A stretch of DNA of 23,425 nucleotides from DAONDZ01 sp964517555 (GCA_964517555.1 CAZFEF010000011.1:1-23425); one strand, 5' to 3'; numbered from the stretch's first letter, positions 1-8,140 are shown. The notes: generated by a model from the letters alone, not told the origin. Numbers and translations: made by a program.

Positions 1-9
1 CCCGTATGA

Positions 10-37
10 AAAAAGCTACCTTTCAGGGTAGCTTTTT
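10..37 (-). terminator. Rho-independent terminator of the radC operon
   Basis: An 11-bp perfect inverted repeat (AAAAAGCTACC / GGTAGCTTTTT) encloses a 6-nt loop. Read on the minus strand it ends in a run of T and lies about 30 nt beyond the stop codon of the last minus-strand gene. The plus-strand reading also ends in T5, so it can work in both directions and may also stop a gene left of the window. Confidence 0.85.
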
Positions 38-66
38 GAGTGCGGGGAGGAGGTCTTAGTCTTTAG

Positions 67-303
67 TTATTTGGAATCGATGCGGTAGTTTTTTTGGAGA
101 AATATCAAGTCTTTCTCTAAATTATTTAAAGCTTGGGCGGCCAAATCATTGGGTCGTTTTTCTTTTTTTAATTTTTGACGAATAAGACTAATGACGGTCG
201 CAATAGTGCCAAAATAGTCATCGTTTTTAACATGAAAACGAACGCTGTCCTCGTCGCGCATTAGCAAAATAAGCGGCTTGATTTGATAGGCACCTTTTTT
301 CAT
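67..303 (-). CDS. Small conserved-looking hypothetical protein downstream of radC
   Basis: Encodes 78 residues if it starts at the ATG at 303, one base after the radC stop. An upstream in-frame ATG at 321 would add six residues but overlap radC. I prefer 303 because close abutment without overlap is the pattern of this window. No Shine-Dalgarno precedes either start. The product is soluble, highly charged and mostly helical by eye, with a hydrophobic N-terminal strand (IKPLILLM) followed by DEDSVRFHV, and a lysine-rich middle. No signal peptide, cysteine motif or known domain is recognised. It is co-transcribed with radC and followed by a strong terminator, so it is very likely a real gene. 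Its function is unknown. Confidence 0.65.
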   Translation of the reverse strand: MKKGAYQIKPLILLMRDEDSVRFHVKNDDYFGTIATVISLIRQKLKKEKRPNDLAAQALNNLEKDLIFLQKNYRIDSK

Positions 304-304
304 A

Positions 305-1021
305 TTAGATGATGCTGGCAAATTTATTATCCGCGATAATTAAGTGATCTAAAATTTCAATTCCTAATAGTTTCCCGGCCTCTACTAACTTATTAGTAAT
401 CTCTACGTCAGCTCGGGTGGCTTTCAGGCTGCCGGAAGGGTGATTGTGGGCGATGACAATGGCCGCGGCTGAGTATTCTAGAGCTGGTCGGAAGACATCG
501 CGCGGCGAAACAATAGCGGCGTCTAGCGTGCCGATGGAAATAACTTCATCGTGAACTATTTGATAATGAGTATTTAAGTATAATCCTCGAAATTGTTCTT
601 TAGGTAGTGGTCCCATATCACGGAGATATTCATAAGCTTGTTTGGCCGTACGAATAGCAATTGATCCCCCAGGTCTTTTTTGAAAGAATCGTCGGCCCAA
701 TTCAAAACAAGCGACTATCTGACAAGCCTTGGCTTCTGGAATTTTCAATTCTTTCTCGATGGTCTTAGGATTTTTTTCGTGAATGATGGCTTTTTCGCCG
801 TATTCTCTCAGTAGTCTAGAGGCCATGGAAAAAACTTCTTCTTTTTTAGTGCCAACACCCAAAACTACAGCCAGTAGTTCAGTGGCTGACAAAGCGTTGA
901 TACCTTCTTTGATCATTTTTTCTCGCGGCTTTTCATCGTCTGCCATGTCCTTGACGCGCAGAATGTATTTTTTGTCTAAGCCGACAATGAAGTCCTGAGG
1001 TTTAATTTGGTATTTTGGCAT
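305..1021 (-). CDS. radC: RadC family JAB/MPN domain protein
   Basis: 238 residues, normal length for the RadC (UPF0758) family. Residues about 32-110 form the N-terminal helix-hairpin-helix part, with the family signature around NALSATELLAVVLGVGT (42-58). Residues about 120-238 form the JAB/MPN metalloprotease-like domain. Its zinc-ligand motif is complete: H192-x-H194 in AHNHPSG, and D205 thirteen residues after H192. The family was historically tied to DNA repair, but its biochemical role is unresolved; the JAMM motif suggests a metal-dependent hydrolase. It is the first gene of a two-gene minus-strand transcript, with an extended -10 promoter about 28 nt upstream of its ATG and no Shine-Dalgarno. 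No defect is seen. Confidence 0.93.
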   Translation of the reverse strand: MPKYQIKPQDFIVGLDKKYILRVKDMADDEKPREKMIKEGINALSATELLAVVLGVGTKKEEVFSMASRLLREYGEKAIIHEKNPKTIEKELKIPEAKACQIVACFELGRRFFQKRPGGSIAIRTAKQAYEYLRDMGPLPKEQFRGLYLNTHYQIVHDEVISIGTLDAAIVSPRDVFRPALEYSAAAIVIAHNHPSGSLKATRADVEITNKLVEAGKLLGIEILDHLIIADNKFASII

Positions 1022-1048
1022 ATAAAAGGGGTTAATTTATGTCTTTTA

Positions 1049-1057
1049 ATTATACCA
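1049..1057 (-). promoter_or_regulatory. Extended -10 promoter of radC
   Basis: On the minus strand the sequence reads TGGTATAAT, a perfect extended -10 element. It predicts transcription from about 1042 and a leader of about 20 nt to the radC ATG at 1021. The -35 region (TTTTAA-like at about 1071-1076) is weak, as expected for an extended -10 promoter. The rest of the 1022-1103 gap must also serve the divergent protease gene; a TATGAT at 1062-1067 on the plus strand is the best but weak candidate for that. Confidence 0.65.
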
Positions 1058-1103
1058 GATTTATGATAAATTAAAAGGACTTATTATTATTTATCCCTTC
1101 TTT

Positions 1104-2375
1104 ATGACCCAGGTAATTTATAAGAAACTAGCTAATGGCTTGCCGGTTCTTAATATCAAAACCATTGGCTTGAAGACGGCCACTATTTTGTTGGTGGTTA
1201 AGACCGGATCTAAATATGAAACTAAGGAAATTAATGGTTTGTCCCATTTTTTAGAACACGTCATGTTTAAAGGCACTAGTCGGAGACCCGACACTTTGAC
1301 ATTGGCTAGCGATTTAGATGCCTTGGGTGGCGAGTATAATGCCTTTACCTCTAAGGAATATACGGGCTATTGGATCAAGGTTGAAAATAGTCAGTTTTTC
1401 CGGGCGGCGGAAATATTAAGCGATATGTTGCTTAACTCTAAGTTTGATGCTCGAGAAATCGAAAGAGAGAAGGGGGTAATTATTGAAGAGATTAACATGT
1501 ACGAAGATGATCCTCGTTCTAGCTTGGAAGATGTTTTTGAAACCGCTCTATATGGTGATACCCCGGCCGGCTGGGAAGTGATCGGCACCAAGGCTAATAT
1601 CCGTCGTTTCAATCGACAAGATTTTTTGCGTTATTTCAAGTCTCAATATGTAGCCGGCAATAGCTTTATTTGCGTGGCCGGTGATTTGCCGTTTGCTAAG
1701 GTCAATCAGGAGTTGGCGCGATTGTTTAAGAAATATCCGCAGTCGAAGTTTAAGGATAAGTTGCCAGTGATTGAGAAACAAACGACTCCGCAGATCAGGG
1801 TTAAACAGAAAAAGACCGACCAACTTCATTTATCCCTGGGAGTTAGAACTGGCAAGGTTGATAATCCGTTGTCTCCAGCTTGGCGAGTAATATCTATGAT
1901 TTTAGGCGGATCGATGAGCTCCCGTCTGTTTGTGAATTTGCGCGAGCGCCGCGGATTAGCTTATTATGTTCGGACTCAAGCAGAGTTTTTGACCGATTCC
2001 GGTTATTTGACTACTGCCGCCGGCATTCGCTCGGACGAATTGGAGTTGGCCGTGAAAATTATTCTTCAAGAATACAGTCGCCTGACTAAAGAATTAGTGC
2101 CAGCTAAAGAATTGAAACGGATAAAAGATATGTATCGTGGCCGGCTGTTTATGGGCCTGGAATCCTCTGATAATTTAGCCGCTTTTTATGCCAAGCAGGT
2201 AGTGGTTAGGGGCAAAACCGAGTCTCCGGAAAAAGTTTGGCAGGAAATTAAAAAGGTCACCCCAGCGATGATTAGGAAGGCCGCTCAAGAAATTTTTCAG
2301 AACAATCGATTAAATTTAGCTATTATTGGCTCGGTGGCAGACACCGCTAAAATTCAGAAATTGCTAAAACTTTAA
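1104..2375 (+). CDS. M16B family zinc metallopeptidase (processing-peptidase-like)
   Basis: 423 residues, the usual length of single-chain M16B peptidases (pitrilysin superfamily, related to mitochondrial processing peptidase and bacterial PqqL/YmxG-type enzymes). The inverted zinc motif HxxEH is intact at H48-FL-E51-H52. The third ligand, E129, lies in the following EEINMYEDDP segment, 76 residues after H52, which is the canonical spacing. The C-terminal half carries the family arginine/tyrosine motif in SRLFVNLRERRGLAYYV (about residues 273-289). No signal peptide is visible, so it is probably cytoplasmic and degrades peptides or signal-peptide remnants. It leads a plus-strand run with 3-nt and 2-nt gaps to the next two genes. 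There is no Shine-Dalgarno before the ATG. Confidence 0.92.
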   Translation: MTQVIYKKLANGLPVLNIKTIGLKTATILLVVKTGSKYETKEINGLSHFLEHVMFKGTSRRPDTLTLASDLDALGGEYNAFTSKEYTGYWIKVENSQFFRAAEILSDMLLNSKFDAREIEREKGVIIEEINMYEDDPRSSLEDVFETALYGDTPAGWEVIGTKANIRRFNRQDFLRYFKSQYVAGNSFICVAGDLPFAKVNQELARLFKKYPQSKFKDKLPVIEKQTTPQIRVKQKKTDQLHLSLGVRTGKVDNPLSPAWRVISMILGGSMSSRLFVNLRERRGLAYYVRTQAEFLTDSGYLTTAAGIRSDELELAVKIILQEYSRLTKELVPAKELKRIKDMYRGRLFMGLESSDNLAAFYAKQVVVRGKTESPEKVWQEIKKVTPAMIRKAAQEIFQNNRLNLAIIGSVADTAKIQKLLKL

Positions 2376-2378
2376 TTT

Positions 2379-3464
2379 ATGATTAAGCGGAAGATTTATC
2401 TTCTTATTGGTCCGTTAATCCTGCTAGTTTTTCTAGTCGGCCTAACTTTTTTTTGGGTGAAACCGCTGTGGGGTGATGCTTATTTATCGCCGTCTTCGAA
2501 TAATTTAATTATTGCTACCGAGGAATCAGCAGAGGCAGTGGTTGAAAATAATTTTAAACTATTAGCCTTTGGGGATTTAATGTTAGACCGTAATGTTGGT
2601 ACTAAAATAAAGAACAATCAACTCCAGCCATTATTGGGAGAATTGGAGAAATCGCAGATATTTTCTGATAGAGATATTATCTTAGCTAATCTAGAGGGGG
2701 CAGTAACCAACGCCGGCGCGCATTATGCTCCGCGTAATGCTTATGACTTCGCTTTCCCTCCGGAAACTATCGCCCAACTCCAGCATTATGGTTTCAATTT
2801 TTTCAACTTAGCCAACAATCATTTTAGTGATCAGGGGGAGAAGGGGGTCCTAGAGACTCGGGCCAATCTGACTACTCTTGGTTTTGATTACAGTGGCAGT
2901 GTTGATGCTAAAGTGGATGATTACTCCGTGAAGGTTAAAGAGATTAATGGTCAAGAGATTGTTTTTTTAGGCCTGTCTATGGTCTATAATCATTTTGACT
3001 TAGCCGCCGCTCAGGAAATTATTAAATCTCAAAAAGAGCAGGGAAGGCTGGTAATAGTTAATATTCATTGGGGTAATGAATATCAACATCAATTTAATAG
3101 TATTCAGCAAGGCATTGGTTATGGCTTGGTCGATTCCGGGGCCGATTTGATTATTGGCCATCATCCTCATGTTATTCAAGGCATGGAAATTTATCACGGT
3201 CGGCCAATTTTTTATTCTCTGGGTAATTTTATTTTTGATCAATATTTTTCCGCCCCTACCCAACAAGGCTTAGCCTTGAGCGTCGATTACCAATCTGGTT
3301 CTTGGCGCTTGAAATTGATCCCACTGCAATCTAAGGCCAGCGTGCCTCGAGTGATGACTACGGCCGAAGCTAATATTTTTTGGCCCAAATTTTTGTCTTG
3401 GTCTAAAATTTCTTCCAAGCAACAATCGGATTTAGCTAGCGATGGCCTAGAGCTCAACTTTTAA
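2379..3464 (+). CDS. Membrane-anchored CapA-family (PGA_cap) metallophosphatase
   Basis: 361 residues. Residues about 5-28 form one hydrophobic helix after MIKRK, giving a signal anchor with the rest outside the membrane. Residues 59-310 form a calcineurin-like PGA_cap domain with its motifs in order: GDLMLD (65-70), NLEG (104-107), ANNHFSDQG (145-153), HWGNEY (230-235), GHHPHV (260-265) and YSLGNFIFDQ (279-288). Metal-binding D, N and H residues are all present. The family includes CapA/PgsA of poly-gamma-glutamate capsule synthesis, but most members without capB/capC neighbours have unknown substrates. No capB or capC is seen here, so a capsule role is not supported and a generic cell-envelope phosphoesterase is the safer call. 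It is translationally packed with its neighbours (3 nt after the protease, 2 nt before the helicase). Confidence 0.88.
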   Translation: MIKRKIYLLIGPLILLVFLVGLTFFWVKPLWGDAYLSPSSNNLIIATEESAEAVVENNFKLLAFGDLMLDRNVGTKIKNNQLQPLLGELEKSQIFSDRDIILANLEGAVTNAGAHYAPRNAYDFAFPPETIAQLQHYGFNFFNLANNHFSDQGEKGVLETRANLTTLGFDYSGSVDAKVDDYSVKVKEINGQEIVFLGLSMVYNHFDLAAAQEIIKSQKEQGRLVIVNIHWGNEYQHQFNSIQQGIGYGLVDSGADLIIGHHPHVIQGMEIYHGRPIFYSLGNFIFDQYFSAPTQQGLALSVDYQSGSWRLKLIPLQSKASVPRVMTTAEANIFWPKFLSWSKISSKQQSDLASDGLELNF

Positions 3465-3466
3465 TT

Positions 3467-6403
3467 ATGTCAGAATTTTTAGCTCAACTCAATCCTAACC
3501 AGCTTAAGGCCGTTACTCATGATAGCGGTCCTTTATTGATTGTGGCCGGGGCCGGTACTGGCAAAACCACGGTTTTAATTAATCGCTTAGCCTATTTAGT
3601 GTCGGAAAAAAAAGCTAAGACCGACGAGGTCTTGATCATGACTTTTACCGAAAAGGCAACTGCCGAAATGGAGGAGCGAGCGGATAAAATATTGCCTTAT
3701 GGTTATTTTGATTTGTGGATTAATACTTTTCACGGATTTTGTGAACGAGTTTTACGGGCGGAAGCTCTGGATATTGGATTAAGTCCGGATTTTAAAGTGC
3801 TAAATACTACCCAGGCCTGGTTGTTGATTCGAAATAATTTGAATAATTTGGGACTGGATTATTATCGGCCATTGGGTAACCCGACTAAATTTATTCATGA
3901 GCTTATCAAGCATTTTTCTCGACTAAAAGATGAAGCGGTTTCCAGCCAAGATTATCTAGACTATGCTGAAAATCTAGTTCAAGACGAAGATCAAATGCTT
4001 TCCGGGGGGCCGGAGGGAAAATTAGAAGTTGAGAGAGTCAGGGAATTGGCTCGCGCCTATCATACCTATAATCAATTGTTGTTAGATGAAAAATATTTAG
4101 ATTTTGGCGATTTGATTGTCTATACTTTGAGATTGTTTCAAGAAAGGCCTAATGTCTTGGCTAAATATCGGGCGCAATTTAAATATGTTATGGTGGATGA
4201 ATTTCAGGATACTAATTGGGCTCAATATGAATTGGTAAAAATTTTAGTCCAGCCGAATAATAATCTAGTGGTGGTTGGTGATGACAATCAGTCGATTTAT
4301 AAATTTCGTGGCGCCTCTTTGTCTAATATCATGCAGTTTAAAGATGATTACCCTCAGGCTCAGGAAATAATCTTAAATGATAATTATCGTTCCGGTCAGA
4401 AAATTCTTGATTTGGCTCATACTTTCATTAAAAATAATGACCCCAATACCCTGGAAGCAAAATTGGGCATTAGCAAGAAATTAAAAAGCCATAGCGTTAT
4501 TCCAGGTGATATTCAATACCATAATTTTACCACTGAAAACGAAGAGGTGGCCTACGTGGTGAAGCAGATAGAAGAATTAAGATTAAACAAACCTGAGGTC
4601 AATTGGTCGGATTTTGCTATTTTGGTTAGAGCTAATGATACGGCCGACAAATACCTCAAGGAATTAAAGCGCCGCTCTTGGCCGCATCAATTTGTTTCCC
4701 TAAAGGGACTTTATTACAAACCGGTAATTTTAGACATCATTGCCTATTTTAAACTGCTTGATAATTATCATGAAGCCGCGGCTATTTTTCGAGTTTTGAA
4801 CATGGAAATTTTTAAAGTCCCTTATGACGATTTGGTGAAGATCAATCGCACCGCCCGCACGAAAGTTTGGTCGGTTTATGAAACTTTAAAAAATATCAAT
4901 ATCATCACTGATATTTCCCCAGAAACCATGGTTGCTGTTAATCGTTTTTTGGGGTTTTTAGAAAAGCACTCAGAGCTGGTTAAAAGAGAACGTCCCAGCA
5001 AGATTTTGATTAGTTTTCTATATGACACCGGCTACCTTCAGGACTTAGATCCGGATAGGGACCAGGAAATTTTTTCTTATCTCAATCAGTTTTTGCGCAA
5101 GATTAAGGAATTTGAAGCCACTGATTATGATTTGCGTCTCAAGGATTTTATGACCGTCTTAGATTTAGAAATGGAGGCCGGAGATAGCGGTCGTCTCAGT
5201 TCTTTTAGCGACGATTTTGATACCATCAAAATAATGACCATTCATGCCGCCAAAGGGCTAGAGTTTAGGTATGTATTTATTGTGGATTTGGTAGACAAGA
5301 AATTCCCAACTATTGCCCGGGGCGACAAGATTCTAATTCCCGAAGCATTGGCTAAGGAAAAAAATTTGCCAGACAAAGATACTCATCTCGAAGAAGAGCG
5401 TCGTTTATTTTATGTGGCTCTAACACGAGCCAAAGAAGTTTTATATCTTTTGGCGGCGAAAGATTACGGTGGGGCAACGCTTAAAAAACCGTCACGATTT
5501 ATCATTGAATCCGGTCTGGATCCAGAGTCAGGCTCTGATTTGGGATTGGAGAATGATTTAATGATAGAATTAAAGCGGTGGCCCGAGGCCCCGCCGGCCG
5601 AAGAGGTCAAGCCGCAACTTTTGCCTAATCATTTTTCTTTCTCCCAATTGGCCGCTTATCAGTCTTGCCCTTGGCAATATCGTTTAGCTTTTATCTTGAG
5701 AGTACCGGCACCACAAGACAAACCCAGCTTAATATTTGGCAAAGTCATTCATGATGTTTTAAAGGATTTTATGGTCCCTTTGCTTTCCGAGCGACAACCA
5801 GTGGTGGATTTGTTCGGTCAGAGCCAAGACCAGCAAGATGAATTATCTCGGGAAAAACTTTTCTCCATCTATGAATCTCTATGGCAACCGGATGGCTATG
5901 CTAATGTTTCTGAAAGGCAAGAATATCAGAAGCGAGGGAAGCAATGCCTGGATCTTTTTTTAAGTCATTTACAGCAGGAAGGTTACCCTCGGGTGCTGTT
6001 TATTGAAAAAGAGTTTAACTTTAAGATAGCCGGCGAGTCGATTAAGGGAAAGATAGATCGGGTTGATATTTTGCCAGACGGTTCTCTGGAAGTAGTGGAT
6101 TACAAAACCGGCAACCCTAAGACCAGGGAAGATTTACAGTGGGCCGATAAAAAACAATTAATTCTATACCAGCTATTTTTAGAAGAAGCTTTAGAAAAAC
6201 CAATTAAGCAATTGAGCTACTATTATCTCGAAAACGGCTCCAAGGTATCTTTTGTGGCGAAACCGACCGAGAAAGATAAATTGCGTCAAGAGATAATTGC
6301 TCAAATTCAGGCCATTAAGACCCTAGATTTTCTTCCTACTCCCAGTGAGCACACTTGTGGCTTTTGCGACTTTCGGTCTATCTGTGAATTTCGAAAAAGC
6401 TAG
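3467..6403 (+). CDS. UvrD/PcrA-type superfamily 1 helicase fused to a C-terminal RecB/AddB-like Fe-S nuclease
   Basis: 978 residues. Residues 1-about 690 hold an SF1A helicase: Walker A GAGTGKTT (28-35), motif Ia TFTEKATAEM (59-68), motif II VDEFQDT (243-249), motif III VVVGDDNQSIYKFRGAS (268-284), motif IV NDNYRSG, motif V MTIHAAKGLEF (590-600) and motif VI RRLFYVALTRAKE (about 645-657). Residues about 723-978 form a PD-(D/E)XK nuclease of the AddB/Cas4 type, with H762, D864 in GKIDRVD, and D878-Y-K880-TG. Four cysteines (C734, and C964-x2-C967-x5-C973 at the end) match the 4Fe-4S pattern of AddB/Cas4 nucleases. The likely role is recombinational or excision repair, unwinding and trimming DNA ends; it could do the end-processing job of AddAB in one chain. 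A long helical insertion typical of UvrD domain 1B lies at about 110-235. Confidence 0.92.
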   Translation: MSEFLAQLNPNQLKAVTHDSGPLLIVAGAGTGKTTVLINRLAYLVSEKKAKTDEVLIMTFTEKATAEMEERADKILPYGYFDLWINTFHGFCERVLRAEALDIGLSPDFKVLNTTQAWLLIRNNLNNLGLDYYRPLGNPTKFIHELIKHFSRLKDEAVSSQDYLDYAENLVQDEDQMLSGGPEGKLEVERVRELARAYHTYNQLLLDEKYLDFGDLIVYTLRLFQERPNVLAKYRAQFKYVMVDEFQDTNWAQYELVKILVQPNNNLVVVGDDNQSIYKFRGASLSNIMQFKDDYPQAQEIILNDNYRSGQKILDLAHTFIKNNDPNTLEAKLGISKKLKSHSVIPGDIQYHNFTTENEEVAYVVKQIEELRLNKPEVNWSDFAILVRANDTADKYLKELKRRSWPHQFVSLKGLYYKPVILDIIAYFKLLDNYHEAAAIFRVLNMEIFKVPYDDLVKINRTARTKVWSVYETLKNINIITDISPETMVAVNRFLGFLEKHSELVKRERPSKILISFLYDTGYLQDLDPDRDQEIFSYLNQFLRKIKEFEATDYDLRLKDFMTVLDLEMEAGDSGRLSSFSDDFDTIKIMTIHAAKGLEFRYVFIVDLVDKKFPTIARGDKILIPEALAKEKNLPDKDTHLEEERRLFYVALTRAKEVLYLLAAKDYGGATLKKPSRFIIESGLDPESGSDLGLENDLMIELKRWPEAPPAEEVKPQLLPNHFSFSQLAAYQSCPWQYRLAFILRVPAPQDKPSLIFGKVIHDVLKDFMVPLLSERQPVVDLFGQSQDQQDELSREKLFSIYESLWQPDGYANVSERQEYQKRGKQCLDLFLSHLQQEGYPRVLFIEKEFNFKIAGESIKGKIDRVDILPDGSLEVVDYKTGNPKTREDLQWADKKQLILYQLFLEEALEKPIKQLSYYYLENGSKVSFVAKPTEKDKLRQEIIAQIQAIKTLDFLPTPSEHTCGFCDFRSICEFRKS

Positions 6404-6432
6404 TTGACATTTTTGTTATTTTCCTTTAAAGT
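6404..6432 (+). promoter_or_regulatory. Sigma70-type promoter of the orphan gene
   Basis: Consensus TTGACA (6404-6409) starts at the base after the helicase stop codon. It is followed after exactly 17 bp by TAAAGT (6427-6432). Transcription would start near 6439, giving a leader of about 38 nt to the ATG at 6477. This separates the orphan gene from the upstream run. Confidence 0.75.
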
Positions 6433-6476
6433 TTGATGAATAGTTAATCAGTGTTGTACCATTAAAAAATAGAGTT

Positions 6477-7043
6477 ATGAGTGAAAGTAGCTTTGATAGT
6501 GGCATCCTGGATTCATTAAGAATCAGATCGGACCACTATTTCGGGATTGACGATTGGGAGAAGCTGGCCAAGGAATTACAGGTTGAAATTTCCTTTAACC
6601 GCACCATTCAGGTGCCGGCTTTGCGGGAATTGGACGCCATCGTATCCGCGAAAAAAGGAGCAGTAAGTTTTGCTGAGGCTTTAATGCATGGCGAGGCTTT
6701 TGCTTTTATGGTTCCCAATTTTTCCACCGGAGTAGAGTACTGGATGGCTGGTGCCGGCGTTGATGTCCGGGGGGTATTTCAGAAGATCCCCACCGGGTTT
6801 TACGTGGTGCACAACGAGTGTTCTCGTCCGCGTCAATTACTGAAGAATATCGGTGACCCGTTGATGATTTTATCGGCGGTTCTCTGTTCTCTGAAGCGGG
6901 AAGATCTCCCGGAAGATAAACGGAAAGTTTTCTTCAGAATCAAGAAGAGCAACGGTGCACCCTGCCACGAGGGCAATATACCCCTTTGCCTTCTGCAGGG
7001 AGTTCTGATGCCCATGGAAAGATTTCAACTGGCCTCAAAATAG
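6477..7043 (+). CDS. Hypothetical protein, single-gene transcription unit, GC-richer than its neighbours
   Basis: 188 residues. I do not recognise the family. It has no signal peptide or membrane helix and looks like a compact alpha/beta cytoplasmic protein. Notable stretches are FGIDDWEKLAKEL (22-34), GVEYWMAGAGVDVRG and a cysteine pair region near the end (APCHEGNIPLC). It has its own near-consensus promoter and a terminator just after it, so it forms a monocistronic unit. Three hand-counted 60-base lines inside the gene gave about 45, 58 and 53% GC, against 33 and 38% for two lines of the helicase gene. It also uses codons such as CTG, CGG and CCG that are scarcer around it. That contrast suggests acquisition from elsewhere or unusual expression needs. 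No recombinase or repeats flank it. No Shine-Dalgarno is present. Confidence 0.75.
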   Translation: MSESSFDSGILDSLRIRSDHYFGIDDWEKLAKELQVEISFNRTIQVPALRELDAIVSAKKGAVSFAEALMHGEAFAFMVPNFSTGVEYWMAGAGVDVRGVFQKIPTGFYVVHNECSRPRQLLKNIGDPLMILSAVLCSLKREDLPEDKRKVFFRIKKSNGAPCHEGNIPLCLLQGVLMPMERFQLASK

Positions 7044-7065
7044 GTCGGTTGCGCGCTATTTTTTA

Positions 7066-7097
7066 AAAAATCCTGGTTTTGACGAACCAGGGTTTTT
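7066..7097 (+). terminator. Rho-independent terminator of the orphan gene
   Basis: A-rich left arm, CCTGGTT (7072-7078), loop TTGACG, AACCAGG (7085-7091), then GTTTTT. The A/T flanks extend the stem to about 13 bp including one G-T pair. It lies about 22 nt after the TAG stop at 7041-7043. Its loop doubles as the -35 box of the next promoter. Confidence 0.85.
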
Positions 7098-7107
7098 CAT
7101 ATATAAT
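7079..7107 (+). promoter_or_regulatory. Promoter of ruvB-queA, embedded in the upstream terminator
   Basis: TTGACG (7079-7084), 17-bp spacer, TATAAT (7102-7107). The -35 is the loop of the preceding terminator hairpin and the spacer contains its right arm. Predicted start of transcription is about 7113-7115, only 2-4 nt before the ATG at 7117. The ruvB mRNA is therefore essentially leaderless. Confidence 0.85.
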
Positions 7108-7116
7108 ATGATAACT

Positions 7117-8139
7117 ATGGCCGAATTAGACTCTAATGAAAACCGAATAGTTTCTCCTCAAGAAAAGCCCGAAGATTTATCTTTGGATATGACTTTGCGT
7201 CCTAAGAATTTAGCAGAATATGTAGGGCAGGAGAAGATCAAGGAGCATCTTCATATTACCATCACGGCTGCCAAAAAAAGACAAGAACCTATCGAGCATG
7301 TCTTGCTTTATGGCGCTCCGGGTTTAGGTAAAACTACCTTGGCTCATGTAATCGCTAATGAGATGGGAGCTAATATCAAGGTAACTTCTGGTCCAGCTAT
7401 CGAAAAGGGCGGCGATTTGGCTGCGATTTTAACTAACTTAAACGAAGGTGATATTTTATTTATTGACGAAATTCATCGACTCAATAAATCAATTGAAGAA
7501 ATTTTGTATCCAGCCATGGAAGATTACGCTTTAGACATCATTATGGGCAAGGGCCCCAGCGCCAGAACTATTCGTTTGGATCTGCCACGATTTACCATCA
7601 TCGGCGCCACTACTCAAGCTAGCTTGTTATCCGCGCCGCTTCGGGACCGTTTCGGCCTAAGTCATCATCTCGGTTTTTATGAAGCTAATGAAATTGAGAA
7701 AATTGTCGCTCGGAATGCCAAGATCTTAAATATGGAAATTACTCCCGAAGCCGTAGTGGCCGTAGCTCAACGTTCACGCCGGACGCCTAGAATCGCTAAT
7801 CGTTTGCTTCGTCGAGTACGTGATTATTGTGAGGTAAAAGGTGATGGCAAAATTAATGATCAGATTTGCCTAGCTTCTTTTTCTTTGTTGGAATTGGATG
7901 AGTTGGGCTTGGATCACGTGGATCGCAAGATTATGCATACCATTGTTGAAAAATTTTCCGGTGGTCCAGTAGGGCTCAATGCTTTAGCCGCTGCTTCCGG
8001 GGAAGATATGAGCACGATCGAAGATATTTATGAACCGTATTTGCTTCAACTCGGTTTTATTGATCGCACTTTCCGGGGTCGAGTTTTAACTGACCGCGGC
8101 AAAAAACACTTAGGTTTAGAGTCTGATTCTTTACTTTAA
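7117..8139 (+). CDS. ruvB: Holliday junction branch migration ATPase RuvB
   Basis: 340 residues from the ATG at 7117, the normal RuvB length. An in-frame ATG at 7108 directly follows the -10 box and would lie upstream of the predicted transcript start, so I reject it. RuvB is the hexameric AAA+ motor that, with RuvA, drives branch migration of Holliday junctions. Motifs, numbered from 7117, are: LRPKNLAEYVGQ near the N-terminus, Walker A GAPGLGKTT (66-74), Walker B FIDEIHR (115-121), sensor 1 GATT (163-166), the arginine-finger region LRDRFG (175-180), and sensor 2/winged-helix RRTPRIANRLLRRVRDYC further on. The C-terminal winged helix includes GGPVGLNALAAA and IYEPYLLQLGFI. It is followed after 1 nt by queA, as one transcript. 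The pairing of ruvB with queA is a common bacterial neighbourhood. Confidence 0.97.
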   Translation: MAELDSNENRIVSPQEKPEDLSLDMTLRPKNLAEYVGQEKIKEHLHITITAAKKRQEPIEHVLLYGAPGLGKTTLAHVIANEMGANIKVTSGPAIEKGGDLAAILTNLNEGDILFIDEIHRLNKSIEEILYPAMEDYALDIIMGKGPSARTIRLDLPRFTIIGATTQASLLSAPLRDRFGLSHHLGFYEANEIEKIVARNAKILNMEITPEAVVAVAQRSRRTPRIANRLLRRVRDYCEVKGDGKINDQICLASFSLLELDELGLDHVDRKIMHTIVEKFSGGPVGLNALAAASGEDMSTIEDIYEPYLLQLGFIDRTFRGRVLTDRGKKHLGLESDSLL

Positions 8140-8140
8140 T

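Noticed and set aside
305..321. Upstream ATG (321) for the small gene after radC
   Set aside because: It would overlap the end of radC and has no Shine-Dalgarno. The ATG at 303 gives the 1-nt spacing typical of this window.
2379..3464. Poly-gamma-glutamate capsule locus
   Set aside because: Only a CapA-type phosphatase is present; no capB or capC neighbour is seen.
5635..6403. Nuclease domain as a CRISPR Cas4 gene
   Set aside because: It is in frame with a helicase, and no cas genes or CRISPR repeats are nearby. The AddB-like fusion explains it.
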